Source of the DNA: Thermotoga caldifontis AZM44c09
Lineage (GTDB): Bacteria; Thermotogota; Thermotogae; Thermotogales; DSM-5069
Assembly (NCBI RefSeq): GCF_000828655.1
Contig: NZ_AP014509.1
Span: 1,488,001-1,552,000, forward strand
Reading direction: 5' to 3'
DNA: 64,000 nucleotides
Shown one piece after another: positions 28,143 to 36,559 of the stretch. Made by a program: the position numbers and the translations under genes. Position 1 is the first letter of the stretch; each line of letters starts with the position of its first letter. A model generated the notes under the pieces. That model saw only the letters and a list, made by a program, of their open reading frames with translations, did not search any database and was not told the origin of the DNA.

Positions 28143-30317
28143 TCAAAAAGCTGCTCCAAATCTGAAGAACGGCTTGAAGTTCTCCCAGGTCCACTGACCG
28201 TTGAAATCGTAGGCGACGCCGAATCCCATCACGCCGAGCATCGGAACTACGACGTCCAGTTCCGGTCCCGCCGTGAGCTTCAACGTGGGTTGAGCGAGCG
28301 TTTCGCCTGTTCCCCCGGCATCCACGAACGCCAGTACGTACATGGGCAAGGTCTGAGATTTCAGATCGTACCTCAACTCTCCGGAGGCCAGAATGCCTGC
28401 CTTGGCTTTTGTGGCGTCAACGCCACGCACAGAGTCGATTCCGTAGAAGAGGATCGTTTCCTCGGTAGAACCCGGATTGGTGTACTTATCGAAGAGAACA
28501 GCGCTCGTGAAGAACCTGAACGCAGCGACGAGCTGTTCGTTCCAGACGGGCATGAACATGCGCACATCGAGCCGGAACTTCCAGTAATCTCTGTCTGCCA
28601 GGTTGAACAGACCGGCTTTGTCCAGACCGAAGTAGAGGTATCGTCCCTGTGTGGGGAAGATCGGATCGCTCCTGGTGTCGTATGAATAGTTGCCCGAAAG
28701 GATGAGCGTGTTCTCTGAGAAATCAATGTAGCTTCTGTTCTCGTAAGTCACGCCCCCGCCGAACGCGTGTCCGGCGAACCTGAGCGTGGAAGCGTTGCCT
28801 CCAACTTTGAGAATTTGAGTGGAATTCGTCCACTCATAGCTGAAGAGCGCACCGAGCGTTGCTGGCAATTTGAACGGCTTTCTGATGGAGTAATCGAACT
28901 GTATCAACTTGCTCTCAAAACCGAGCTTCAGGGTGGTCGCGAACGTCTGACCGTAACCGAAGGGGTTGATCGTCGAGAAAGACACTTCACCGAAAAATCC
29001 TTCATACCACGGCCTGTCTTTCACGGGGCTCCAGGAGATTCCACCGCTGAGACTGAACTTCTTGTCTTTCTCTTTGACCTCGACCACGACGTCCACGTCG
29101 CGGTTTTCGGGCTTAGCCACAGGATAAACCTTCACAGCCTCGAAGAACTGCGTTCTGTTCAACGCCGAGATGGTGTCGTAGAAATCTTTCTGCCTGAGCG
29201 GTTGACCGGGTTTGAACGTGACAAGGTCGTCAACGACGTACGTCCTGGTCCTCTCGAAACCTTTGAACTCGACGTTCGCGACGTACTTCTCGATGATCCT
29301 GAACTGCAACGTTTTGTCCTGGTCCTGGACCACAACGTAGCACAGAGGATATCCTTTCTCTTTGTAAAGGTCCAATATTGCCTGCATCGATCTCAGAACG
29401 TCTGAGTTTCTCACCAGCCTGTACTCTCCGACGGACACCACCTTGCGCAGTTGCTCAGAGTTTATCAGCTCGTTCCCGGAAAATTCGATCTTCTCGTACA
29501 CCTTACCTTCGTCCGGTACGTACTTGGGTTGGACCACCTTCACCTTCATGGCGACGGCTTTTTCGGAGACGTTCGGAATTTCGATCTTCTCGAAGTCTAT
29601 GGAAGTTTCTGGGCCAAAATAGACGTAGTTTGCGAGCGTGGACAGTACAGCAGAGATGTCGTTCACCGTCGGATAACAGCGCTTTATATCCTTGATCAGG
29701 ATTCTCAACAACGAGGGCGTCGTGTAGTAATCCTTCATCGTGTCGATCTTTATCTGTCTTCTCACCTGAGCTATGTCCAGTCCTTCGATTTCACCCACGA
29801 AATATATGTCCCAGAGAGCGTACGGAACGACGTTGAAGAAGTACGTGTTGTCTTTGAAATCACCGCTTATTTCAACGAGGAAATAACCAGCCTCGTCAAA
29901 CTTCTGCTTGATCGCGTTGAGGCTTTCTCTCACCTTCGACATGTTGAGGGCTTTACCTTTTTCGAGTGTAACGACGCTGGCAACATCCGTCAGCTTCACC
30001 AGCTCCGGACCTTCCAGGTTCAGCTTCCAGTCTCTGACGATGGGATTCTCCTGAACAACGAACTGGAGGATGAAGCGTCCCTCCGATGCAACCAGTTTCG
30101 GTTCCAGGGACGAGAAGTAACCCACATCGAAGACCTTCTTGGCGATCTCCGCAATGGCTTCGTCTTTCAACTCAACTCCGATGTAATCCTTCACGAGAGG
30201 CATCAACTCTTTCTCCGATACTGTCACCAGGCCGACGAACTTCACGTCCGATATGACGATCGCAAAAAGCGTCAAACCGAAGGTCAACGAAAGCAGCAAA
30301 GCAAAGACCCTCTTCAT
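28143..30317 (-). CDS. bamA: Outer membrane protein assembly factor BamA (Omp85)
   Basis: 724 aa. Signal peptide (about 1-19), several POTRA domains (about 22-400, e.g. VYEKIEFSGNELINSEQLRKVV and GFERTRTYVVDD), then a C-terminal beta-barrel (about 410-724) with alternating aromatic strands, LSGGISWSP, an SYDTRSDPIFPTQGRYLYF stretch and a terminal phenylalanine (RFGAAF) as insertion signal. It inserts barrel proteins in the outer membrane (toga). The ATG overlaps the HATPase stop by 4 nt, which is an unusual operon partner. Confidence 0.93.
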   Translation of the reverse strand: MKRVFALLLSLTFGLTLFAIVISDVKFVGLVTVSEKELMPLVKDYIGVELKDEAIAEIAKKVFDVGYFSSLEPKLVASEGRFILQFVVQENPIVRDWKLNLEGPELVKLTDVASVVTLEKGKALNMSKVRESLNAIKQKFDEAGYFLVEISGDFKDNTYFFNVVPYALWDIYFVGEIEGLDIAQVRRQIKIDTMKDYYTTPSLLRILIKDIKRCYPTVNDISAVLSTLANYVYFGPETSIDFEKIEIPNVSEKAVAMKVKVVQPKYVPDEGKVYEKIEFSGNELINSEQLRKVVSVGEYRLVRNSDVLRSMQAILDLYKEKGYPLCYVVVQDQDKTLQFRIIEKYVANVEFKGFERTRTYVVDDLVTFKPGQPLRQKDFYDTISALNRTQFFEAVKVYPVAKPENRDVDVVVEVKEKDKKFSLSGGISWSPVKDRPWYEGFFGEVSFSTINPFGYGQTFATTLKLGFESKLIQFDYSIRKPFKLPATLGALFSYEWTNSTQILKVGGNASTLRFAGHAFGGGVTYENRSYIDFSENTLILSGNYSYDTRSDPIFPTQGRYLYFGLDKAGLFNLADRDYWKFRLDVRMFMPVWNEQLVAAFRFFTSAVLFDKYTNPGSTEETILFYGIDSVRGVDATKAKAGILASGELRYDLKSQTLPMYVLAFVDAGGTGETLAQPTLKLTAGPELDVVVPMLGVMGFGVAYDFNGQWTWENFKPFFRFGAAF

Positions 30318-30874
30318 TGCGATACCTCCTTTTCGAACAAGCCCTTCTCGAGTTCCTCGACGACCTCATACAGAGTCCTGATCACCATCGGCGAAGAAAG
30401 ATCACCAAGAACTTCCATCAACTGAGTCGTCGTCAGCGTGTAGCAATCGTTCTTGTAGCATCTTTCTACGCACAATTCTACACCTTCAGGAGTACCTGTC
30501 AGCAACGTCACCAGACAGCCCACCACGTCGCCGATCTCCTGGCAGTCGATGTGGTCCGTGTTGAAGCACGCTGTCACTCTCGTTCCCTTTCCCTTCTCGC
30601 TCTCCAGCTTCACGTGTCCCCCCGTAGCCTCAGCCGCCTGCTTCAAAAATGGAAGCCCAAGGCCAACCCTGCGAACCTTTGGATCACGCGTGGTGTAGAA
30701 GGGATCGAACACTTTTGAAATCTCTTCCTGCGTCATCCCCACCCCGTCGTCTTCGACGGTGAAACAGAATCTGTTCTCGCTCTGGGCGATCCTCAGCCTC
30801 ACCTTTTTCGCCTGCGCTTTGAAGGAGTTCTGCACGATGTCCATCACATGGTCTACGATACTTCTCAATCCCAT
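30314..30874 (-). CDS. Stand-alone HATPase (histidine-kinase-like) protein
   Basis: 186 aa. A GHKL ATPase fold occupies about residues 1-115 (N box VDHVMDIVQNSFKAQA, G1 VEDDGVGMT, G2 VGLGLPFLKQAAEATGG) but there is no dimerisation/His-phosphotransfer domain before it. A C-terminal part (about 115-186) has two cysteines (CVERCYKNDC contains three) that could bind a metal or cluster. It is probably a regulatory ATPase of the signalling cassette. Overlaps PHP upstream by 10 nt and bamA downstream by 4 nt. Confidence 0.78.
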   Translation of the reverse strand: MGLRSIVDHVMDIVQNSFKAQAKKVRLRIAQSENRFCFTVEDDGVGMTQEEISKVFDPFYTTRDPKVRRVGLGLPFLKQAAEATGGHVKLESEKGKGTRVTACFNTDHIDCQEIGDVVGCLVTLLTGTPEGVELCVERCYKNDCYTLTTTQLMEVLGDLSSPMVIRTLYEVVEELEKGLFEKEVSQ

Positions 30875-31578
30875 ATCGTCAACACCTTGCTCCTGTCAGG
30901 CGCGCACAGAAAATTGAAGAATTCTTCTGTGTTCTTCACATCGAGATCGAAACGCGTGTATCTGCAACCGATTTCATCGATCCTGTGCGCATCCGAACTG
31001 GTCAACGGGATGTAACCCGCTCTCAGCACCTTCTGCCAGCCATCCTTCGTCCTGACCTCCGCGAACCTCACCTCATCGTTCGGTGGAAACATTCCAAGCT
31101 GGTAAAGCAATCCGAACTGTCTGTCCACGTGCGCGTACGCCGGAACTCCACCGTGACCGAGGATCAGCCGTACGATCTCTCCGACACTGAGATCCGCAGC
31201 CACCAGAAGGTACTCTTCCTTTATGGAGAGGAACTCGTCTTTCTCGTTCACTAAAAGCTGATAGCCCAGCACTTCGGGATCCAAACGTACCTTTGGAAGG
31301 TGATCGTTCAGAACTTCACAGAACTTTCTGGCCTTCCCAACGCTGGGAAAGTACGCCAGCACGTGGACTTCCTCTTTAGATGTCACCTCGACACCTGGCA
31401 AAAAAATCGCACCGCAGGCTTTCTCGAAAGCATCTAAATTTTCACAGCTGTTGTGGTCGCAGATGGACAGAACGTCGATCTTCGCCTGTCTCGATTTCGA
31501 ACAGACCGCACCGGGGACCATCGTTATGTCCGCACACGGTGAAAGGCACGAGTGAACGTGCAAATCGGCCCTGATCAC
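30865..31578 (-). CDS. PHP-domain metallophosphoesterase
   Basis: 237 aa. Motifs of the polymerase-and-histidinol-phosphatase fold in order: DLHVHSCLSPC (residues 5-15), CDHNS, LPGVEVTSKEEVHVLAYF, PAYAHVDR and LTSSDAH. These supply the histidines and aspartates for a trinuclear metal site. It is not HisK or DNA polymerase: it is too short, and lies in a regulatory gene set. Substrate unknown. GTG start overlaps the DRTGG stop by GTGA. Confidence 0.85.
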   Translation of the reverse strand: MIRADLHVHSCLSPCADITMVPGAVCSKSRQAKIDVLSICDHNSCENLDAFEKACGAIFLPGVEVTSKEEVHVLAYFPSVGKARKFCEVLNDHLPKVRLDPEVLGYQLLVNEKDEFLSIKEEYLLVAADLSVGEIVRLILGHGGVPAYAHVDRQFGLLYQLGMFPPNDEVRFAEVRTKDGWQKVLRAGYIPLTSSDAHRIDEIGCRYTRFDLDVKNTEEFFNFLCAPDRSKVLTIWD

Positions 31579-31907
31579 GGTTCTATGCCCATCCCGTACA
31601 ACCTTCCAGCGATCTCAAAAGGACTCTTCTCTGTTCTCAGCAGGCACAGGCCCTCCGCTTTGGCTTTTTCAACGGTGTCGCTCGAGAAGTTGTGACCGTT
31701 ACAGAGTACGATGGCGCGTATTCCTGTAATGACAGAGACCGCCACGACGTTCACGTGAGACTGCACCGTCACCCATATCGAATCGGGCTTGGCGTGCGCC
31801 ATCACCTCGCTCAGAAGGTCCCCAACACACCCATGCTTCACTTCCACGTCACAGTTTCCACAGCAGACCTCAAGGCCCAGCGCTTCGACGATGCTCGACA
31901 CCTTCAT
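31575..31907 (-). CDS. DRTGG-domain protein (short, cysteine-rich)
   Basis: 110 aa, a stand-alone DRTGG-like fold (GDLLSEVMAHAKPDSIWVTVQSHVNVVAVS). The N-terminus carries three cysteines (EVCCGNCDV), and there is a further Cys in KHGCVG. In larger proteins this domain lies between CBS pairs and catalytic parts. It overlaps the flanking genes by 4 nt on each side. It resembles the second DRTGG gene at 32855-33208 in layout, suggesting an old duplication. Confidence 0.75.
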   Translation of the reverse strand: MKVSSIVEALGLEVCCGNCDVEVKHGCVGDLLSEVMAHAKPDSIWVTVQSHVNVVAVSVITGIRAIVLCNGHNFSSDTVEKAKAEGLCLLRTEKSPFEIAGRLYGMGIEP

Positions 31908-32851
31908 TTGTTCCCCTCCCTGTCCCTGCGGAACTCCATCTCGACCACCACCCCCGCACCGACTTTGGAAACAACCATAAGGTTGTCAGAGCAACGTTTC
32001 ATGTTCGTGAAACCCATGCCGGCGCCGAAGCCGAGCTCTCGAACGTAGTCCGGCGCGGTGGAATAACCTTCCTTCATCGCCAACTCGACGTTGTCGATGC
32101 CCTTTCCGGTGTCTTCCACGCGTACGAAGATCCGATCGGGCTTAACGAAACAGTATATCGCCCCGGTGCTCCCACTGTGTATCACCACGTTGGTTTCGGC
32201 TTCGTAAGTGGCGATGGCCACCCTCCTGGCGGTCTCTGGATCGACCCCCCTGGAGAGGAGGAACTGTCTCAGTTTGGAAGCCCCTATGCCGGCGAGGTTG
32301 ATGTCGTAATAATCTATCGGGAAGAAGAAATCGGCGCCGGATTTGTCCAGACTTTCTCCCGTGATCAAAGATCGTTCGAAGTAATCGGGACTTTCAAGCA
32401 CTTCTTTCCGCCGTTCGTCGTGCAGATACACCAGGCCGAGTCTTGCGAGCAGCGCCATCATCACATCGTTCTTGGTTATTATTCCCACCAGTCTGTTGTT
32501 CTCGTCCACGACAGGGAAACGACCGTAAGAGTAGCGTTCAAACGTTTCTATGATGTCCTTCAGCGTGTCGGTGACCTTCAAACACACGACTTTTTTCGTC
32601 ATGTGATCCTGAACCTTCTCGTCTATGTAACCTCCCTCGAGTGCCTTGATGATGTCTTCGATGCTCACGATACCAACGACCTTCCTCTCGGAATCGACCA
32701 CGGGAACGCCGGAGATCCGCTTTATTCTCAATATTTCCTTGACCTGTCTGAGCGTTCTGTCCGGATGCACGGAGATGACGTTGGGGTTCATCACTTCAAC
32801 CACAGGCATATCGAGGAAAAAACTCTGAACACGATCGAGGACCTTCTCCAT
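31904..32851 (-). CDS. CBS-pair protein fused to HATPase (anti-sigma/RsbW-like)
   Basis: 315 aa. Two CBS domains (about 18-70: VMNPNVISVHPDRTLRQV; about 82-135: HMTKKVVCLKVTDTLKDI) form a Bateman module for an adenine nucleotide or similar ligand. A linker (about 140-185) follows, then a GHKL ATPase domain (about 190-310) with N box RRVAIATYEAETNVVIHS, G1 VEDTGKGID and G2 GFGAGMGFTNM. This looks like a ligand-sensing switch kinase. Part of the five-gene cassette, overlapping the 110-aa DRTGG gene by 4 nt. Confidence 0.85.
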   Translation of the reverse strand: MEKVLDRVQSFFLDMPVVEVMNPNVISVHPDRTLRQVKEILRIKRISGVPVVDSERKVVGIVSIEDIIKALEGGYIDEKVQDHMTKKVVCLKVTDTLKDIIETFERYSYGRFPVVDENNRLVGIITKNDVMMALLARLGLVYLHDERRKEVLESPDYFERSLITGESLDKSGADFFFPIDYYDINLAGIGASKLRQFLLSRGVDPETARRVAIATYEAETNVVIHSGSTGAIYCFVKPDRIFVRVEDTGKGIDNVELAMKEGYSTAPDYVRELGFGAGMGFTNMKRCSDNLMVVSKVGAGVVVEMEFRRDREGNK

Positions 32852-32854
32852 CTT

Positions 32855-33208
32855 TCACACTTCCCAGATGGGTCTGATACCTTTCGCGTAGAGCCTGCCG
32901 CACGCTTCGAACATGGACATCCTGGTCACAGCGAGCACGATCCCGCTGGACTCAGCCATCTCGATGGTCTCGGCAGGGACATTCTCCCTCCTGACGATCA
33001 CCACCGCGGGTATACCCACCACATCGGCAGTCCTGATGACCTGGGGTGTACACAGGCCAGTGATCAGGATCGCATCGGGCTTCGCGATCGCGAGGACTTC
33101 GCTCATCAGGTCCGAGGCGGCTGCACGTTCGAACTCCAGCTGATCGACCTTTTGAGCGTTGGCCACAACCTTCGCCCTGAGCTCGGAGAGGATCTCTGTC
33201 AGTTTCAT
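32855..33208 (-). CDS. DRTGG-domain protein
   Basis: 117 aa starting at ATG 33208 (MKLTEILSELRAKVV), which has AAGGGGTGATTC upstream; the longer open frame to 33328 runs through thyX and is not coding. The core ASDLMSEVLAIAKPDAILITGLCTPQVIRTADVVG is a DRTGG-type fold, and the end ACGRLYAKGIRPIWEV parallels the end of the 110-aa paralogue (IAGRLYGMGIEP). First gene of the cassette, 5 nt after thyX and 3 nt before the CBS-HATPase gene. Confidence 0.78.
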   Translation of the reverse strand: MKLTEILSELRAKVVANAQKVDQLEFERAAASDLMSEVLAIAKPDAILITGLCTPQVIRTADVVGIPAVVIVRRENVPAETIEMAESSGIVLAVTRMSMFEACGRLYAKGIRPIWEV

Positions 33209-33213
33209 CGGAA

Positions 33214-33843
33214 TCACCCCTTCAGCAGATCGCCCCTGTAGGAGTACCTGACGAACGCGTCGTAACTCTTCGGACAGATCGCTTTGAAGATCTGCGCGAC
33301 GGCGAGCGCGTACTGCTGCATCTCCCACTGGGCGTGCGAGTCAGCACGGAGTGAGAGAAAGTTCATCAAACTCCTGGCGTTGACCGTCCAGATGAACCGG
33401 GTGTAAAGCGCCGTTGGTAGCACCATGCGCGCGATTTCTTTACGCACACCCGATTCGACCAGTTCCTGGTAAGTTTTGTATGAGAATTCGTAAACCTCCT
33501 TCATCTTCTGTATGGACTGCTCATCGAGCCTTTCCTTACCTGGAAGGTAGAACTCGTCTTCGTACTCGGTGTAACGACCGCTGAGCTCGTTGTAGGAAGC
33601 GATCCTGTGCCTCATCCACTGCCTGGCGACGAAGATGGGACATTTGATGTGGAACGTGAAGGTGACGTGTTCGAAGGGAGTTTCGTGACGATTCTTCATC
33701 AAGAATTCGATCAGGCGCCTGTCCTGTTCCTCATCGCCCGGCTGTGAAGCGTGGCAGATCCTGGCGGCCCTGACCACGGATGTATCATCACCCATGTGGT
33801 CGATCAGCTCGACAAAACCTCTGTCGAGAACCTCGATGCGCAT
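33214..33843 (-). CDS. thyX: FAD-dependent thymidylate synthase
   Basis: Makes dTMP from dUMP using methylene-THF, FAD and NADPH. 209 aa with the ThyX motif RHR(x)7S in [11 protein letters not shown] (residues 78-88) and [20 protein letters not shown] near the C-terminus. ATG 33843 is preferred, 7 nt after AAGGAGG; ATG 33849, only one base from the SD, overlaps the folE2 stop. Follows folE2 and queD in one operon. Confidence 0.95.
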   Translation of the reverse strand: MRIEVLDRGFVELIDHMGDDTSVVRAARICHASQPGDEEQDRRLIEFLMKNRHETPFEHVTFTFHIKCPIFVARQWMRHRIASYNELSGRYTEYEDEFYLPGKERLDEQSIQKMKEVYEFSYKTYQELVESGVRKEIARMVLPTALYTRFIWTVNARSLMNFLSLRADSHAQWEMQQYALAVAQIFKAICPKSYDAFVRYSYRGDLLKG

Positions 33844-33845
33844 CT

Positions 33846-34622
33846 TCATTCCTCCTTGTACTTCGTCACGCACGCGTAGGCGTTGTGCGCGTGGATGGAT
33901 TCGAAACTCTCGACCTCGACTTTGTACCAGAAGATCCTCTCGTCGGCGTTCAGTTTCAGGGCGATCTCCCTGGCCACGTCTTCCACGAACCTGGGATTGT
34001 CGTAAGCCTTCTCCGTGATGAACTTTTCGTCAGGCCTCTTGAGTATAGTATAAATCGGGGCACTCGCCGCCTGTTCTGCGTACTCGATGAGTTCTTCGAA
34101 CCAGACCAGTTTCTTCGATCTTATGTGGATCCAGACGATCGCCCTCTGGTTGTGCGCACCCCGCTCACTTATCTCCTTCGAGCACGGGCACAACGTGAGC
34201 ACGGGAACGCCGACGCTGACGATGAAGTCGTACTTTTCGCGCGTCTTCTGACCTTCGATCCTGCACGTGTAGCTCAGGAAACTTTTCTGGTTTGAAACGG
34301 GAGCCTTCTTCAATATGAAATAGGGAAACTCTATCTCAACCCTGGCGGTGGAAGCCTTCAGTTTGCCCCTCAACTCCTCGAGCATCTGCCTGATCAGTTT
34401 TGGATCGATCCCGAGTCTGTATCTGTTCAGGACCTCGACGAACCTGCTCATGTGCGTGCCACGGAAATGCTCGGGAAGATCGACGTACATGTTTATCCTG
34501 GCGACGGTGTCCTGATAGCCATTGGTTTTGTCCATCACCGTGATGGGATAGGAAAGATTTCTTATACCGACTCTCTGCAGATAAACGTTCCTATCGTCCC
34601 TCTGGCTCTGCACGTCCTTCAT
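33846..34622 (-). CDS. folE2: GTP cyclohydrolase FolE2 (type IB)
   Basis: 258 aa. Converts GTP to dihydroneopterin triphosphate, the first step to folate and queuosine. The family-defining CPCSKEIS with metal-binding cysteine, the early [11 protein letters not shown] segment and ERGAHNQRA are all present; it replaces the unrelated FolE type IA. It overlaps queD by 32 nt. The operon queD-folE2-thyX joins pterin supply with folate-dependent thymidylate synthesis. Confidence 0.92.
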   Translation of the reverse strand: MKDVQSQRDDRNVYLQRVGIRNLSYPITVMDKTNGYQDTVARINMYVDLPEHFRGTHMSRFVEVLNRYRLGIDPKLIRQMLEELRGKLKASTARVEIEFPYFILKKAPVSNQKSFLSYTCRIEGQKTREKYDFIVSVGVPVLTLCPCSKEISERGAHNQRAIVWIHIRSKKLVWFEELIEYAEQAASAPIYTILKRPDEKFITEKAYDNPRFVEDVAREIALKLNADERIFWYKVEVESFESIHAHNAYACVTKYKEE

Positions 34623-34992
34623 CGTTCACTCCCCTGTAAGTGACGAAGGATTCTGCCGTTTCCCAGACAGTCACTTCGTACAGCCTCCTTTTTTCGTTCC
34701 TCAACAAAGGTTCGAGCCTGTCCCACACCCACTTAGCTATGTTCTCCGCCGTGGGCTGCGGGATGATCCTGTTCAGATAGCTGTGGTCCAGCAGGGAAAG
34801 AACGTGCTGCGTCACGATCTGCTTGAGCTCGACGAAATCGATGATCATGCCCTCTTCGTCGGGCTCACCGATCAGCGTCACGCGCAATCGGTAGGTGTGA
34901 CCGTGCAGATTCTCGCACTTTCCTCTGTATCGCTCCAGGTTGTGCGCGGCATCGAACACGAAATCCCTCGAAAGCAGATACACTCCGATCAC
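34591..34992 (-). CDS. queD: 6-carboxy-tetrahydropterin synthase / PTPS family (QueD)
   Basis: 133 aa. The zinc-binding histidines (FDAAHNL and LHGHTYRL) and the cysteine in RGKCENLHGH match QueD. The end EVTVWETAESFVTYRG contains the usual WET. Product is either CPH4 for queuosine or a folate pterin, since Thermotogae folate routes also use PTPS-like enzymes; the sequence alone does not settle this. Overlaps folE2 (32 nt) and the metal permease (GTGA). Confidence 0.9.
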   Translation of the reverse strand: MIGVYLLSRDFVFDAAHNLERYRGKCENLHGHTYRLRVTLIGEPDEEGMIIDFVELKQIVTQHVLSLLDHSYLNRIIPQPTAENIAKWVWDRLEPLLRNEKRRLYEVTVWETAESFVTYRGVNDEGRAEPEGR

Positions 34993-35771
34993 CTTCTCAA
35001 AAACAGCGTCGTGAAGAACGTTGCTCCCTGCACCAGCACGATGAGCGCCCCGGGAGGAGCATCGATCTGGAGGGACAAAAGAAGCCCAACTACAACGCTC
35101 GCTGAAGAAAGCACTGGGGCCAGCAAAAACACCTTCTTGTAATCGTTGAGAAGCGACGTGGCGGTCGCGGCCGGGATGATCAGGAACGCCGAGACGAGTA
35201 TCACACCGACGGTTTGAACGGCGACAACAACGGTGACTGCGAGGATCGCGAGGAAAAGTCTGTACACGAGATTTACTTTTGGATGCATGAGCCTGGTGAA
35301 GTCTTCGTCGAACGTGAACTGAACCAGAATGTCTCTGAACAGAAGATCGAAAACGATGACCGAACCTGTGACGAGCAGAAGGTACAGAAGATCGCGGTTC
35401 GTGATGGCCAGAACGTCGCCAAAGAGATAGGACATCAGACTCCTCTGCTCCTTCGAGATCGAGAAGAGCACGATGCCAACGGCCATCGTGAGCGAAAAGA
35501 GTACACCGATCGCCGTATCCTCGCCGATACTCTTTTTAGAAACGCTGCCCAGGACGAGCGAAACGACCACCGACAGAACCAGGGCACTGAGAAAGCTCGA
35601 TGTTCCCAGCGTCGCACCTATGGCGGCCGCGGCGAAGGCCACGTGCGCGATCGCGTCACCGTAGAAAGCCATCCTTCGGAACACCACATGGATCCCCATG
35701 ATCGCGGTCACGATCGCGGTCAACACGCCGGCCAGAAGGGATTTCTGATAGAGGCTCAAAAAGCTCGTCAT
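34989..35771 (-). CDS. Metal ABC transporter permease (ZnuB/MntB type)
   Basis: 260 aa, about eight transmembrane helices, ABC-3 family. FRRMAFYGDAIAHVAFAAAA, GEDTAIGVLFS and VGVILVSAFLIIPAATA are characteristic of zinc/manganese permeases. It overlaps its ATPase by 4 nt. No binding-protein gene is adjacent, so the third component must be elsewhere. Confidence 0.88.
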   Translation of the reverse strand: MTSFLSLYQKSLLAGVLTAIVTAIMGIHVVFRRMAFYGDAIAHVAFAAAAIGATLGTSSFLSALVLSVVVSLVLGSVSKKSIGEDTAIGVLFSLTMAVGIVLFSISKEQRSLMSYLFGDVLAITNRDLLYLLLVTGSVIVFDLLFRDILVQFTFDEDFTRLMHPKVNLVYRLFLAILAVTVVVAVQTVGVILVSAFLIIPAATATSLLNDYKKVFLLAPVLSSASVVVGLLLSLQIDAPPGALIVLVQGATFFTTLFLRR

Positions 35772-36496
35772 TCTTCTTCACCGTGCCTGTGCGTCAACGG
35801 CTTCACATTGTAGCCGTAGAGTTTGAGCAAGAAATAGTCCATCGGGAGCTTCTCCTCTGATGAAACGTGGCAGACGAGTTTGCCGTTTATGCAGAATACC
35901 TGATCACTGAAATCCATCGCAAAGCCAACATCGTGTGTCACCATCAATACGGTTGTGCCTTCCTCGACCAAAGATTTGAGCAGAGAATAGAATTCGTTCT
36001 GACTCTGGTAGTCCAGGCCCGTGACAGGTTCATCGAGCACGAGCAGTTTCGGACGCGAAACGATGGCTCTGGCGATGAGAACTCTTTGCTGCTGTCCTCC
36101 ACTGAGGGTGGAAAAGTTGGCGTGAACGAACTCCTGCATCCCGACTTTCTCCAGTGCCCACGCGATCAGCTCTTTTTCGTTTCTCTTTTCACGAAGGCCC
36201 ATCCTCACGACGTCGTACACCCGTATGGGGAAAAACTTTCTGACGTTCGCTTTCTGCGGCAGATACCCCACAACGTTTTCCCGAAGGTATTCGTGGTTGG
36301 GTTTGCCGAAGATGTGAACGCTTCCACGCGTCGGACTGAGAAGATTCATGATCGTCTTCACTAAGGTAGTCTTGCCCCCACCGTTTGGTCCCACGATCAC
36401 GTACAAACCCTGCTTCTTTATGGAGAAGCTGACGTCTTTGAGGATCTCCTGTCCGTTGAGAACGACCGTCAGGTTCTCCACTCTCAGAGGTTCCAA
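35768..36496 (-). CDS. Metal ABC transporter ATP-binding protein (ZnuC type)
   Basis: 242 aa. Walker A GPNGGGKTT, signature LSGGQQQR, Walker B LLVLDEP, switch histidine VTHDVGF. The C-terminal extension with cysteine and histidines is like ZnuC/MntA ATPases. The start is TTG 36496 with GGGAGGAAAGG upstream. First gene of the long minus-strand unit ending with bamA; it diverges from mrp. Confidence 0.9.
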   Translation of the reverse strand: MEPLRVENLTVVLNGQEILKDVSFSIKKQGLYVIVGPNGGGKTTLVKTIMNLLSPTRGSVHIFGKPNHEYLRENVVGYLPQKANVRKFFPIRVYDVVRMGLREKRNEKELIAWALEKVGMQEFVHANFSTLSGGQQQRVLIARAIVSRPKLLVLDEPVTGLDYQSQNEFYSLLKSLVEEGTTVLMVTHDVGFAMDFSDQVFCINGKLVCHVSSEEKLPMDYFLLKLYGYNVKPLTHRHGEEE

Positions 36497-36559
36497 AAGC
36501 CCTTTCCTCCCAATTCATTTTATCATCAGGACTGTGTAAAATAGAGAAGAGGTGAGAAC

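Noticed and set aside
29451..30425. 324-aa open frame on the plus strand
   Set aside because: Antisense of bamA; biased composition only.
32177..33241. 354-aa His/Asp-rich frame on the plus strand
   Set aside because: Antisense of the CBS-HATPase and DRTGG genes, whose motifs are intact.
33209..33328. 40-residue N-terminal extension of the second DRTGG protein
   Set aside because: Runs antiparallel in frame through the end of thyX; low-complexity Arg-rich, and ATG 33208 has its own SD.
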